Assembly (NCBI GenBank): GCA_023391725.1
Contig: JAEWAH010000216.1
Location: 1-13,914, forward strand
Reading direction: 5' to 3'
Length of the DNA: 13,914 nucleotides
DNA from: Bacillota bacterium
Lineage (GTDB): Bacteria; Bacillota; Clostridia; Christensenellales; Aristaeellaceae
Shown: positions 1 to 6,054 of the stretch, piece by piece
Position numbering within the stretch: the stretch's first letter is position 1
How the letters are laid out: every line of letters begins with the position of its first letter
Made by a program: the position numbers and the translations under genes
Notes under the pieces: generated by a model
The model's database searches: none
What the model was told of the DNA's origin: nothing
What the model saw: only the letters and a program-made list of their open reading frames with translations

Positions 1-49
1 AAGTTCGGGGGAATATCTGCGGGGCTGTACAAAAGGAGAAAAAGCGTCC

Positions 50-920
50 GTGCAGAAGAAAACAAAGAAGAGGCTCGCTGTTTTAGCCCTTGTGCTGGCT
101 GTTTTGGCGGCACTCATTTTTGCAGCCTTTTGCCGGGGGCTAACCATATCCCGCTACGCCGTATCCTCCCCAAAACTTCATAACCAGGAGCCTATCCGGG
201 CTGTGCTGCTTACCGACCTGCTACAATTACATCTATGAGGATAAACAACAACCGTTGATACAAAGAGTCAAGGATCTGAAGCCGGATATCATTTTCCTTT
301 CGGGCGATATGGCGGACGACAGGAACTCTATTATTGGCTTGGCGCTGCTATTGAATGGTGTCGCAGACCTTGCGCCATGCTATTATGTCACCGGGAGCCA
401 TGATTACTGGAGCGGCGAGATTAATGAGATCAAGCAGGCCGTGGCCGACTATGGCGTAACGGTATTGGAGGGGCAGACGGTGAGCGTCACCCTGAAAGGG
501 CAGATCATCAATATCTCCGGCATCGACGTTCCCTCCATGGCCCCGGCCCGGGGAGGGGAATGGGAGGATGGCGCCTACCGCCGGGCGCTGGAGAGATTTT
601 CAGACCTGGATACAGGAAAGTATAATATCCTGGTGGCCCACAGGCCGGATTTCATCGGGGACTACCGCCAATACGGGTTCGACCTCGTTCTGTCAGGGCA
701 CACCCACGGTGGCCAGGTGCGCATCCCTTTTTTGCTCAACGGCCTGTATGCCCCTAACCAGGGATATTATCCGAAATACGCCGGCGGACTGTATGATGTA
801 GACGGGACAAAGCTGCTGGTGAGCCGGGGCCTATCCTACTATCCGGAGCTGCCCCGCATCTTCAACCCGCCGGAGATTGTTTTGTTGGAAATCAAGGGGA
901 TAGAGGATGGGCAGACATAA
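50..920 (+). pseudogene. Frameshifted YkuE-like metallophosphoesterase (copy 1 of a tandem pair)
   Basis: This is a calcineurin-like phosphoesterase broken near its N-terminus. It starts at GTG 50, preceded by AAGGAGAA (33-40). Residues 7-27 are strongly hydrophobic, so the intact protein would have been membrane-anchored or exported. The first frame stops at 238 just after the sequence T-D-L. Removing the T at 222 restores D-L-H-N-Y and joins the frame that runs to the stop at 920, matching the intact neighbour at 984-1853. The first metal-binding motif (DxH) is therefore split. Further on, GDMADD and GHTHGG are intact, but the GNHD motif reads GSHD, which loses the conserved Asn. The family hydrolyses phosphomonoesters or diesters using a two-metal centre; the substrate is unknown here. 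A 255-920 fragment starting at an internal ATG could be translated but would lack the first motif. A sequencing error could explain the frameshift but not GSHD. Confidence 0.85.
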
Positions 921-983
921 CCAAAACGGTTTGATTGCGAAATAGTCCCATCAGGAGCATGTTTGTACAGAAGGAGAAAGCTT

Positions 984-1853
984 GTGACGAAGCGGACCAG
1001 AAGAAAACGTTTCACTCTGGTTCCTGAGAGGAATCTCCCGGGGGCTCCCCTTTTTGCGCCGTTTTACCGGGGCCTGACAGTTCCCCGGTATGCCGTCGCA
1101 TCTTCCAAGCTTAGCAACAAGGAACCTATCCGGGCAGTTCTGCTCTCCGACCTGCACAACTATATCTATGGGGACGATCAGCAGCCCCTGATTCGCCAGA
1201 TCAGGGAACTCAAACCGGATGTCATCTTCCTTGCAGGTGATATGGCCGACGACAGGGTTCCCTTCATGGGTCTGGCTCTGCTTCTTGCTGGCATCGAAAA
1301 TCTGGCCCCCTGCTATTACGTTGCCGGAAACCATGACTATTGGAGCGGCCAGATCGACGAGGTCAAAAAGGCCGTAGCCAGTCATGGCGTGACGGTATTG
1401 GAAGGGCAGACGGTGAACGCAGTCCTGAAAGGCCAGCAAGTCAGTATTTCCGGCCTGGATGACCCGGTCATGATCCCGGCCCGGGAAGGGGAAGGAAGGG
1501 CCGACGCCTACCGCCGTGCACTGGAGACGTTTGCAGACATCAACACAGAAAAGTATAATATATTGGTGGCCCACCGGCCGGAGTTTATCAAAGATTATCG
1601 CCGGTATGGGTTCGACCTGGTGCTTTCGGGGCATGCCCATGGCGGGCAGGTGCGCATCCCTTTCCTGCTCAATGGCCTGTATGCCCCCAACCAGGGCTTT
1701 TTTCCCAAGTATGCAGGCGGGCTGTACGATTTGGATGGCACAAAGCTTCTGGTAAGCCGGGGCTTATCCTATAATCCAGCGCTGCCCCGCATCTTCAATC
1801 CTCCGGAGGTCGTTCTGTTGGAAATACAGGGTACAGGGGAGGGGCAGGCATGA
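984..1853 (+). CDS. YkuE-like metallophosphoesterase (copy 2, intact catalytic domain)
   Basis: This 289-aa calcineurin-like phosphoesterase has all the usual metal-binding motifs: D56-x-H58, GDMADD (D86), GNHD (N116, H117), H197 in VAHRPE, and G-H217-A-H219-GG. The GTG at 984 is chosen because AAGGAG (971-976) lies 7 bases upstream; the frame is open upstream to a TTG at 963 that has no such site. The C-terminal part after GHAH (GLYAPNQG, SRGLSY, FNPPE) matches copy 1 closely, so the pair is a tandem duplication that includes the ribosome-binding site. The N-terminus differs: residues 1-30 are charged and proline-rich instead of forming a clear membrane helix, so this copy may be cytoplasmic or poorly exported. 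The stop overlaps the next start (ATGA), implying translational coupling to the dehydrogenase. Related enzymes include Bacillus YkuE and LpxG-type phosphoesterases; the substrate here is unknown. Confidence 0.85.
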   Translation: MTKRTRRKRFTLVPERNLPGAPLFAPFYRGLTVPRYAVASSKLSNKEPIRAVLLSDLHNYIYGDDQQPLIRQIRELKPDVIFLAGDMADDRVPFMGLALLLAGIENLAPCYYVAGNHDYWSGQIDEVKKAVASHGVTVLEGQTVNAVLKGQQVSISGLDDPVMIPAREGEGRADAYRRALETFADINTEKYNILVAHRPEFIKDYRRYGFDLVLSGHAHGGQVRIPFLLNGLYAPNQGFFPKYAGGLYDLDGTKLLVSRGLSYNPALPRIFNPPEVVLLEIQGTGEGQA

Positions 1854-2641
1854 TGAGCAAAGGCTGCGTCGTCACCGGCGGCGCCAATGGCATCGGTCGG
1901 TGCATCGTTGAGGAATTTTCAAGGGCGGGCTATAAGGTAGCCTTTTCGGATGTGGACGCCGTCCGGGGCGAGGCGTTTGCAAAAGAACTGAATCAGAAAG
2001 GGGCTAAGGCGCTTTTTTATCCCGGTGATATGGCGGAGAAGGAAGCGCTTATCGGCTTTGCCCAAGTATCCGCAGCATTTCTGGGCACCGTGGATGCGCT
2101 GGTCAACAACGCCTGTATTTCCAAACGGGGCATCGTCTCCGGATGTACCTTTGAGGAGTTCAATTACGTGCTTGCCCTGGGCGTCACCGCGCCCTATATG
2201 CTATGCAGTCTATTACAGCCTCATTTCGGGCCGGGAGCCTCGGTAGTGAACATCGCCTCCACCAGGGCCTTTATGTCCCAGCCGGATACCGAAAGCTACA
2301 CCGCCGCCAAGGGCGGCATCAGCGCGCTGACCCATGCCTTGGCCATAAGCCTTGCAGGCCGTGCCCGGGTGAACGCCGTAAGCCCCGGCTGGATCGATAC
2401 CGGAGAATATCACGAGGGGGCCTATCCCCCCGCCTACGTGCCGGGAGATACCCTCCAGCACCCTTGTGGACGGGTAGGCCATCCCCAGGACATTGCGGCC
2501 ATGTGCCTTTTCCTGTGTGGAGAGGGTGCTTCCTTCATCACCGGGCAGAACTTTGTGGTGGATGGGGGCATGACAAAACAAATGATCTATCACAACGATT
2601 TTGGCTGGGAATTGCATACGAATGAAAAACCGGGCGAATAG
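1850..2641 (+). CDS. Short-chain dehydrogenase/reductase (SDR)
   Basis: This 263-aa classical-length SDR is an NAD(P)-dependent oxidoreductase, expected to be cytoplasmic. The nucleotide site TGGANGIGR lies at residues 9-17, and Asp34 at the end of strand 2 favours NAD(H) over NADP(H). The catalytic residues Ser137 (NIAST), Tyr150 and Lys154 (Y-x-x-x-K) are present, and the C-terminal part carries the usual GQNFVVDGG. Two positions are unusual: the structural NNAG motif reads NNAC (86-89), and the Asn of the N-S-Y-K tetrad aligns to Gly111 (LALGVTAPY). The start ATG overlaps the stop of the phosphoesterase gene; a second ATG at 1853 is an alternative, and GGGGAGGGG lies just upstream. It is followed 12 bases later by a Gfo/Idh/MocA dehydrogenase, so the pair probably handles a sugar, polyol or sugar-acid substrate. 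Automatic annotation would probably call it FabG-like, but nothing here indicates fatty-acid synthesis. Confidence 0.88.
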   Translation: MMSKGCVVTGGANGIGRCIVEEFSRAGYKVAFSDVDAVRGEAFAKELNQKGAKALFYPGDMAEKEALIGFAQVSAAFLGTVDALVNNACISKRGIVSGCTFEEFNYVLALGVTAPYMLCSLLQPHFGPGASVVNIASTRAFMSQPDTESYTAAKGGISALTHALAISLAGRARVNAVSPGWIDTGEYHEGAYPPAYVPGDTLQHPCGRVGHPQDIAAMCLFLCGEGASFITGQNFVVDGGMTKQMIYHNDFGWELHTNEKPGE

Positions 2642-2653
2642 GAGGCAGATTCC

Positions 2654-3622
2654 ATGAAAACCATCGGCTTTGGCATCATCGGCTGCGGGGATGTGACAGA
2701 GAAGAAAAGCGGCCCGGCCTTTCAAAAAGCGGAAGGCTCCCGTTTGGTGTCCGTGATGCGCCGGGACCCGGTCAAGCTTGAAGATTATGCAAGGCGGCAC
2801 GGGGTTGGGAAGTACTCCACCAATTACTTGGACCTTTTGACCGATTCCGAAGTAGACGCCGTCTACATTGCCACGCCGCCCCACATGCACCTGTTTTATA
2901 CCCTGGAGGCTGCCAAACATGGCAAGGCGGTCTATGTAGAAAAGCCAATGGCCCTAAGCGCGGTTCAGTGCCGGGAGATGGTGGCCGCCTGCCGCACATT
3001 TGGTGTGCCGCTGTTTGTGGCCTATTACCGCAGGGGCCAGGAAAAATTCAAGCGTGTAAAGGCCCTTTTGGAAGAAGGGACCATCGGGCAAGTCCGGTCT
3101 TTTCAATATACCTATGCCTGCCCTGTACCTGCCTTCAACCCCAGCAGGGCCTGGCTGTTTAACAAAGAAGAAGCGGGGGGCGGACTCTTGTATGACGTCG
3201 GCTCCCATATGGTGGATACGCTGCTGTTCGCGCTGGGCGATGTGGAGGCAGCCTCGGGTATCTCGGGAAACATCACCCATGCCCATGATGTGAACGATGT
3301 ATCCAGCGGCTACATCCACTTTAAAAGCGGTGTCCAGGGCACGCTGCAGATGTCCTTTAACGCGGTGGAAAATGTAGATCAAGCGACCATCTACGGCAGT
3401 TCCGGCAGCCTGCGCTTTTCCATCATGGACATGGAACCCATCGTCCTGCGCCGGAACGGGGAGGAAGAACGCATTGCCTTTGATCCCTTGGAGCATGTGC
3501 AATTTCCCTGGATCCAGCGCATGGTGCGAATATTGCAGGGACTGGAGCAGGGCGATACCACCGGGGAATATGGCCTTCGCACTCAGGAGATACTGGAGGC
3601 CTTTGAGCAAACGGTGATTTAG
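2654..3622 (+). CDS. Gfo/Idh/MocA family oxidoreductase
   Basis: This 322-aa protein belongs to the Gfo/Idh/MocA family of NAD(P)-dependent dehydrogenases acting on sugars, inositols and related compounds. The N-terminal Rossmann fold starts with GFGIIGCGDV (residues 5-14). The family signature E96-K97-P98 (VYVEKPMAL) carries the catalytic lysine. The C-terminal alpha/beta domain has the GGGLLYDVGSHMVD motif with Asp181 and His185 in the usual catalytic positions. Length is near the family norm. The ribosome-binding site AGGAGG overlaps the stop of the SDR gene, so the two are probably co-translated. Substrate cannot be read from the sequence. The two-dehydrogenase layout resembles clusters for oxidation and epimerisation of sugar derivatives, but that is inference. 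No membrane segment or signal peptide is visible. Confidence 0.92.
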   Translation: MKTIGFGIIGCGDVTEKKSGPAFQKAEGSRLVSVMRRDPVKLEDYARRHGVGKYSTNYLDLLTDSEVDAVYIATPPHMHLFYTLEAAKHGKAVYVEKPMALSAVQCREMVAACRTFGVPLFVAYYRRGQEKFKRVKALLEEGTIGQVRSFQYTYACPVPAFNPSRAWLFNKEEAGGGLLYDVGSHMVDTLLFALGDVEAASGISGNITHAHDVNDVSSGYIHFKSGVQGTLQMSFNAVENVDQATIYGSSGSLRFSIMDMEPIVLRRNGEEERIAFDPLEHVQFPWIQRMVRILQGLEQGDTTGEYGLRTQEILEAFEQTVI

Positions 3623-3654
3623 CGAGCTGTAAGCGCTGTAAACCTGGGCGAAGG

Positions 3655-3790
3655 GAGGCCTCCAAAAGGCTTCCCCTTGAGGGGAAGCTGTCGCCCGCAG
3701 GCGACTGAAGAGGTGTCACGATCGCTTTGTACCGACACCTCTTCCGCCTCCTTCGTCGGCACCTTCCCCTCAAGGGGAGGCTTTTGGTTG
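3655..3790. repeat. Palindromic MITE-like intergenic element (about 130 bp)
   Basis: Imperfect terminal inverted repeats occur at 3662-3687 (starting CCAAAAGGC, with core CCCCTTGAGGGGAAG) and 3763-3787 (ending GGCTTTTGG). Inside are a perfect 11-bp inverted repeat, GAAGAGGTGTC (3707-3717) with GACACCTCTTC (3734-3744), and a small hairpin GTCGCC-CGCA-GGCGAC (3692-3707). No gene is convincing within it. The whole unit would form a long cruciform or RNA hairpin and may serve as the 3' boundary of the upstream operon. From memory, similar GAGGGGAAG-type elements are dispersed in genomes of gut Clostridia; I could not check copy number here. Confidence 0.75.
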
Positions 3791-3856
3791 GCTGATCTCA
3801 CGCAATCGAAAGTCAATTGCTTGAATACAACATAACCCGCGCCGCTAGATCCTCGT

Positions 3857-3896
3857 ATAAAACAGGAGGCCAGGGCATATGCCCGGCCTCCTGTTC
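3857..3896 (-). terminator. Intrinsic terminator of the aldo/keto reductase gene
   Basis: A perfect 11-bp stem, AACAGGAGGCC (3861-3871) with GGCCTCCTGTT (3885-3895), is topped by an inner GGGC-ATAT-GCCC hairpin. Read on the minus strand it is followed by TTTTAT (complement of 3857-3861 and beyond), as expected for a Rho-independent terminator. It lies about 20 bases past the stop at 3915. On the plus strand no T-run follows. Confidence 0.85.
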
Positions 3897-3914
3897 AAAC
3901 CCTTTATAAAATTC

Positions 3915-5054
3915 TCACCCGTTTTCCATCGTCGAGCGGATCTCTTTCAGATACCGTATGATGGGCAGGTGTTGGGGGCAGGCCCTTTCACACTTGCCGC
4001 AGGCGATGCATTTGCTGGCGTCCTTGCCCTCGTTCATCAGCGTTTGATACCGGCCGCGGAATCCCGGCATTTTGTCCAACATAGCTGCCTCATCATATCC
4101 CCTGAAAATGTTGGAGATGGCCACATTTTCGGGGCAGGGCTGGCAGTAGTTGCACCCGGTGCAACTGGTTTTGATGCGGCTTAAGTACGCCTCTTTCACC
4201 TGGACAAGAAGCGCTTCCTCCTCGGGGGTGATCACGCCAATATCGGCGCCTTCGAAAATGCGCAGATTGTCGTCCACTTGCTCCATGGTGCTCATGCCGC
4301 TTAGGATTGTCATGACTTCCGGCATATCGTATAAGTACCTAAAGGCCCACTCCACGCTGCTGCGGTGGGTATGAAAAGCGTCGTACAGTTCCTGCACCTT
4401 AACAGGCGGCATGGCCAGGGCTCCGCCGCGCAGAGGCTCCATCACCACGATGTGCACGCCCCTTTTTGCCGCGTAGCGCATGCCGGCAATCCCTGCCTGA
4501 TATTCCCCATCCAAAAGGTTCAGCTGGATTTGCGCCATCTTCCAGGGGTAATCGTCGATGATCTTGGTGAAAAGCTCCCCATCGTCATGGTAGGAAAAAG
4601 AGGGAAAGCGGATCTTCCCGCTGGCAACAGCCTTGTCGAGAAACTCGTGATAGCCAAGCTTTTTCATATTTTCAAAGCTGCCATGGTTCAGCGCGTGCAA
4701 TAGATAAAAATCGATATGGTCTGTTTTGAGCTTTTTGAGCTGCTCGTCAAGAAGCCTATCCATGTCCTCCCGTGTTTTCACCAGCCAGCAGGGCAGCTTG
4801 GTAGCCAGATACACCTTTTCCCGGTATCCGTTTTGAAGGGCCTCGCCCACCACCCGTTCGCTATCTCCACCATGGTAGACATAAGCTGTATCCACATAAT
4901 TGACCCCCGCGTCAATGGACCGGCGGATCATTTTAACGGCCTCTTCCCGGTCGATGGCCTGCTTTCCGTCAATTTCCCGGGTAGGCAGACGCATGGCGCC
5001 AAAGCCCAGCCGCGATACCGAAAGGCCTAAATCAGGAACTGAAATCCTCTGCAT
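3915..5054 (-). CDS. Aldo/keto reductase with C-terminal 2[4Fe-4S] ferredoxin domain
   Basis: This 379-aa protein combines an NAD(P)H-dependent aldo/keto reductase barrel with a C-terminal iron-sulfur module. The catalytic tetrad is visible: Asp55 (NYVDTAY), Tyr60, Lys86 (ATKLP) and His120 (YLLHALN). Near the C-terminus are CTGCNYCQPCP and CIACGKCERACP, which fit two [4Fe-4S] clusters; this architecture is common in anaerobic Firmicutes. The family reduces aldehydes or ketones; the iron-sulfur domain suggests electron exchange with ferredoxin-like partners, which is inference. The start ATG (5052-5054) has a GGAGGG site upstream on the minus strand. It is transcribed alone, towards the oxidoreductase cluster, with its own promoter (5086-5113) and terminator (3857-3896). 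The substrate is unknown. Confidence 0.93.
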   Translation of the reverse strand: MQRISVPDLGLSVSRLGFGAMRLPTREIDGKQAIDREEAVKMIRRSIDAGVNYVDTAYVYHGGDSERVVGEALQNGYREKVYLATKLPCWLVKTREDMDRLLDEQLKKLKTDHIDFYLLHALNHGSFENMKKLGYHEFLDKAVASGKIRFPSFSYHDDGELFTKIIDDYPWKMAQIQLNLLDGEYQAGIAGMRYAAKRGVHIVVMEPLRGGALAMPPVKVQELYDAFHTHRSSVEWAFRYLYDMPEVMTILSGMSTMEQVDDNLRIFEGADIGVITPEEEALLVQVKEAYLSRIKTSCTGCNYCQPCPENVAISNIFRGYDEAAMLDKMPGFRGRYQTLMNEGKDASKCIACGKCERACPQHLPIIRYLKEIRSTMENG

Positions 5055-5085
5055 ATGGAGTCACCCTCCTTCTTTTGTCCTTATT

Positions 5086-5113
5086 AGTGTAGCATAGAAT
5101 AAAAGCTGTGCAA
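5086..5113 (-). promoter_or_regulatory. Probable sigma-A promoter of the aldo/keto reductase gene
   Basis: On the minus strand TTGCAC (complement of 5108-5113) is followed 16 bases later by TACACT (complement of 5086-5091), which is preceded by TGC, an extended -10. This leaves a leader of about 25-30 bases to the start at 5054. Each hexamer matches four of six consensus bases. Confidence 0.5.
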
Positions 5114-5150
5114 AGGCATAAATACAAATTCAATACCTTAACGCAGCGTC

Positions 5151-5252
5151 GCGGCGGGTCTTTTGCGCGCTACTTCGTCATTCTCCGCTCCACGTAGGCT
5201 GCCGGCGTTGTATCGCTCCGATTCCTTGTACCGCGCAAAAATCTCTCGCCGC
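5151..5252. repeat. Nested inverted-repeat element, possible MITE remnant
   Basis: A perfect 9-bp inverted repeat, TTTTGCGCG (5161-5169) with CGCGCAAAA (5232-5240), sits inside a second inverted pair, GCGGCG (5151-5156) with CGCCGC (5247-5252). The interval has no convincing gene, although a minus-strand frame is open. It is GC-richer than the flanking intergenic DNA. From memory the sequence type resembles a repeat seen between genes of gut Clostridia, which I could not verify. It lies between the divergent aldo/keto reductase gene and tRNA-Ser. Confidence 0.45.
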
Positions 5253-5338
5253 TTTGGATGCATTTAGATTTCTCATTAGTACAATCCCCTGCAAAAGATT
5301 TTAGCATGGGTGGAATGTGGATTTTTCCCACAAGCAGC

Positions 5339-5367
5339 TTGACACACGGCCGGACAACCTGTATAAT
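5339..5367 (+). promoter_or_regulatory. Consensus sigma-A promoter of tRNA-Ser
   Basis: TTGACA (5339-5344) and TATAAT (5362-5367) both match consensus exactly with a 17-base spacer. Transcription should begin near 5374, about 20 bases before the mature tRNA 5' end, as expected for a strong stable-RNA promoter. Confidence 0.92.
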
Positions 5368-5394
5368 ATTTTTTGCTGCTGTGCGGCCAAACGT

Positions 5395-5485
5395 GGAGAG
5401 TTGGCTGAGTGGTCTAAGGCGCACGACTGGAAATCGTGTGTGGGCTTATACCCCACCTAGGGTTCAAATCCCTAACTCTCCGCCA
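5395..5485 (+). tRNA. tRNA-Ser (anticodon GGA)
   Basis: The acceptor stem GGAGAGT (5395-5401) pairs perfectly with ACTCTCC (5475-5481), followed by discriminator G and an encoded CCA (5483-5485). The D-arm begins TGGCTGAGTGG. The anticodon stem CACGA/TCGTG (5422-5426, 5434-5438) encloses the loop CTGGAAA with anticodon GGA at 5429-5431, reading UCC and UCU. A long variable arm (TGTGGGC...CCCCACC) is typical of class II tRNA-Ser. The T-arm is TAGGG-TTCAAAT-CCCTA. It is flanked by its own promoter and terminator, so it is a single-gene unit. Confidence 0.97.
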
Positions 5486-5494
5486 GAAAACATC

Positions 5495-5532
5495 AAGAAG
5501 TCCTTGAGAAATCAAGGGCTTCTTTGCTTTTA
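5495..5532 (+). terminator. Intrinsic terminator after tRNA-Ser
   Basis: A 13-bp stem, AAGAAGTCCTTGA (5495-5507) with TCAAGGGCTTCTT (5512-5524), has one T:G pair and a GAAA tetraloop. It is followed by TGCTTTTAG. Position 10 bases after the CCA end fits a tRNA terminator. Confidence 0.88.
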
Positions 5533-5743
5533 GTTGTGGAGCTTCGACATCAAATATTATGTATCGACATATTTGTATGTATGAGGATACAATTCTATTA
5601 TATTCCATGGCATCCCAGCGTCTCATACATCTCATAATAACTGCAAACAGTGTCGGGCCAGATTCTTCCCTGTTGCATGGTTATTTTATATATTTTTATA
5701 CGTCTTCGTCAGTAATTTTTGTATAAGGGAAAACCAAACTTCA
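5533..5743. other. AT-rich intergenic stretch with no gene seen
   Basis: Between the tRNA terminator and the next promoter the DNA is AT-rich with no supported coding frame. The only structure I see is a perfect 9-bp inverted repeat, ATGTATGAG (5577-5585) with CTCATACAT (5622-5630), about 36 bases apart, of unknown meaning. Confidence 0.5.
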
Positions 5744-5773
5744 TTGACAAAATAAGGGCGAAGATGGTATAAT
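5744..5773 (+). promoter_or_regulatory. Strong sigma-A promoter upstream of the leader and regulator
   Basis: TTGACA (5744-5749) and TATAAT (5768-5773) are both exact consensus, with an 18-base spacer and a TGG before the -10 (extended -10). Transcription should start near 5780. That gives a leader of about 275 bases ahead of the regulator start at 6055, with a small ORF inside it. Confidence 0.88.
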
Positions 5774-5801
5774 TCGACAGAATGATTGCAAAAGATTAAT
5801 A

Positions 5802-5850
5802 GATGCAGGCAGCATAGGCTTCCCCCACAAAAGCCTGCGTCTAAGGGGGG
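5802..5850 (+). promoter_or_regulatory. Foldable leader RNA covering a G-rich ribosome-binding site
   Basis: Two mutually exclusive folds are visible. In one, GATGCAGGC (5802-5810) pairs with GCCTGCGTC (5833-5841), one pair being T:G. In the other, AGGCTT (5816-5821) pairs with AAGCCT (5831-5836) and the loop CCCCC (5822-5826) can pair with GGGGGG (5845-5850). This would make an H-type pseudoknot that masks the ribosome-binding site of the small ORF at 5857. The geometry suits a translational switch. It does not match any riboswitch class I can recognise, and the fold is inferred by eye. Confidence 0.4.
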
Positions 5851-5856
5851 TTAATA

Positions 5857-5925
5857 ATGAGTATTGCATATCGTGGTTCATGCGCCCATTGGCTTTTCGA
5901 GCGTCTAAAAAATCATTTCATATAA
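5857..5925 (+). CDS. Small ORF, 22 codons, possible leader peptide
   Basis: ATG at 5857 has a strong site AAGGGGGG (5843-5850) six bases upstream and reads 22 codons to TAA at 5923-5925, beginning MSIAYRGSCAH and ending KNHFI. No membrane helix or stalling-motif signature is obvious. It lies downstream of a near-perfect promoter and of a foldable element that overlaps its ribosome-binding site. It precedes the regulator by 129 bases that contain another hairpin (5950-5972). It could be a leader peptide controlling the regulator, a small functional protein, or a chance frame. I do not recognise a family. The ribosome-binding site is the main argument for translation. Confidence 0.4.
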   Translation: MSIAYRGSCAHWLFERLKNHFI

Positions 5926-5949
5926 GAATCTGTTCTCAGCGCTGGCGAC

Positions 5950-5972
5950 CCAGGCGAAAGAAGTTCGCCGGG
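5950..5972 (+). promoter_or_regulatory. Hairpin in the regulator 5' leader
   Basis: GGCGAA (5953-5958) and TTCGCC (5964-5969) pair perfectly around the loop AGAAG, and can be extended by CCC/GGG around a bulged A. A T-rich stretch follows only some 15 bases later, so it is not a clean intrinsic terminator. It may be part of the control of the regulator or an RNA stability element. Confidence 0.3.
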
Positions 5973-6054
5973 CCGTGATTTGCGCATCCTTCTTTATTTT
6001 GGTAAATCGTTTTCGTTACAAAAGATGCTTTTCCCCCCGAATGGAGGAAGAAGA

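Noticed and set aside
951..1640. Long minus-strand open frame opposite the second metallophosphoesterase
   Set aside because: It lies fully opposite a gene with intact family motifs, has no recognisable domain, and is a codon-bias shadow.
2213..3610. Minus-strand frames opposite the SDR and Gfo/Idh/MocA genes
   Set aside because: No motifs or suitable ribosome-binding sites; the plus-strand proteins have clear catalytic residues over the same DNA.
5170..5424. 84-codon minus-strand frame over the inverted-repeat element and tRNA-Ser start
   Set aside because: It overlaps the tRNA and the nested repeat; its protein has low-information composition and no family match I know.
5258..5533. 91-codon plus-strand frame running through the tRNA region
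   Set aside because: It crosses the tRNA-Ser promoter, the tRNA and its terminator, so it cannot be a real gene.
5780..6000. Known riboswitch classes (c-di-GMP-I, preQ1, fluoride) in the regulator leader
   Set aside because: The conserved core sequences of those classes are not visible, so only an unassigned structured leader is reported.
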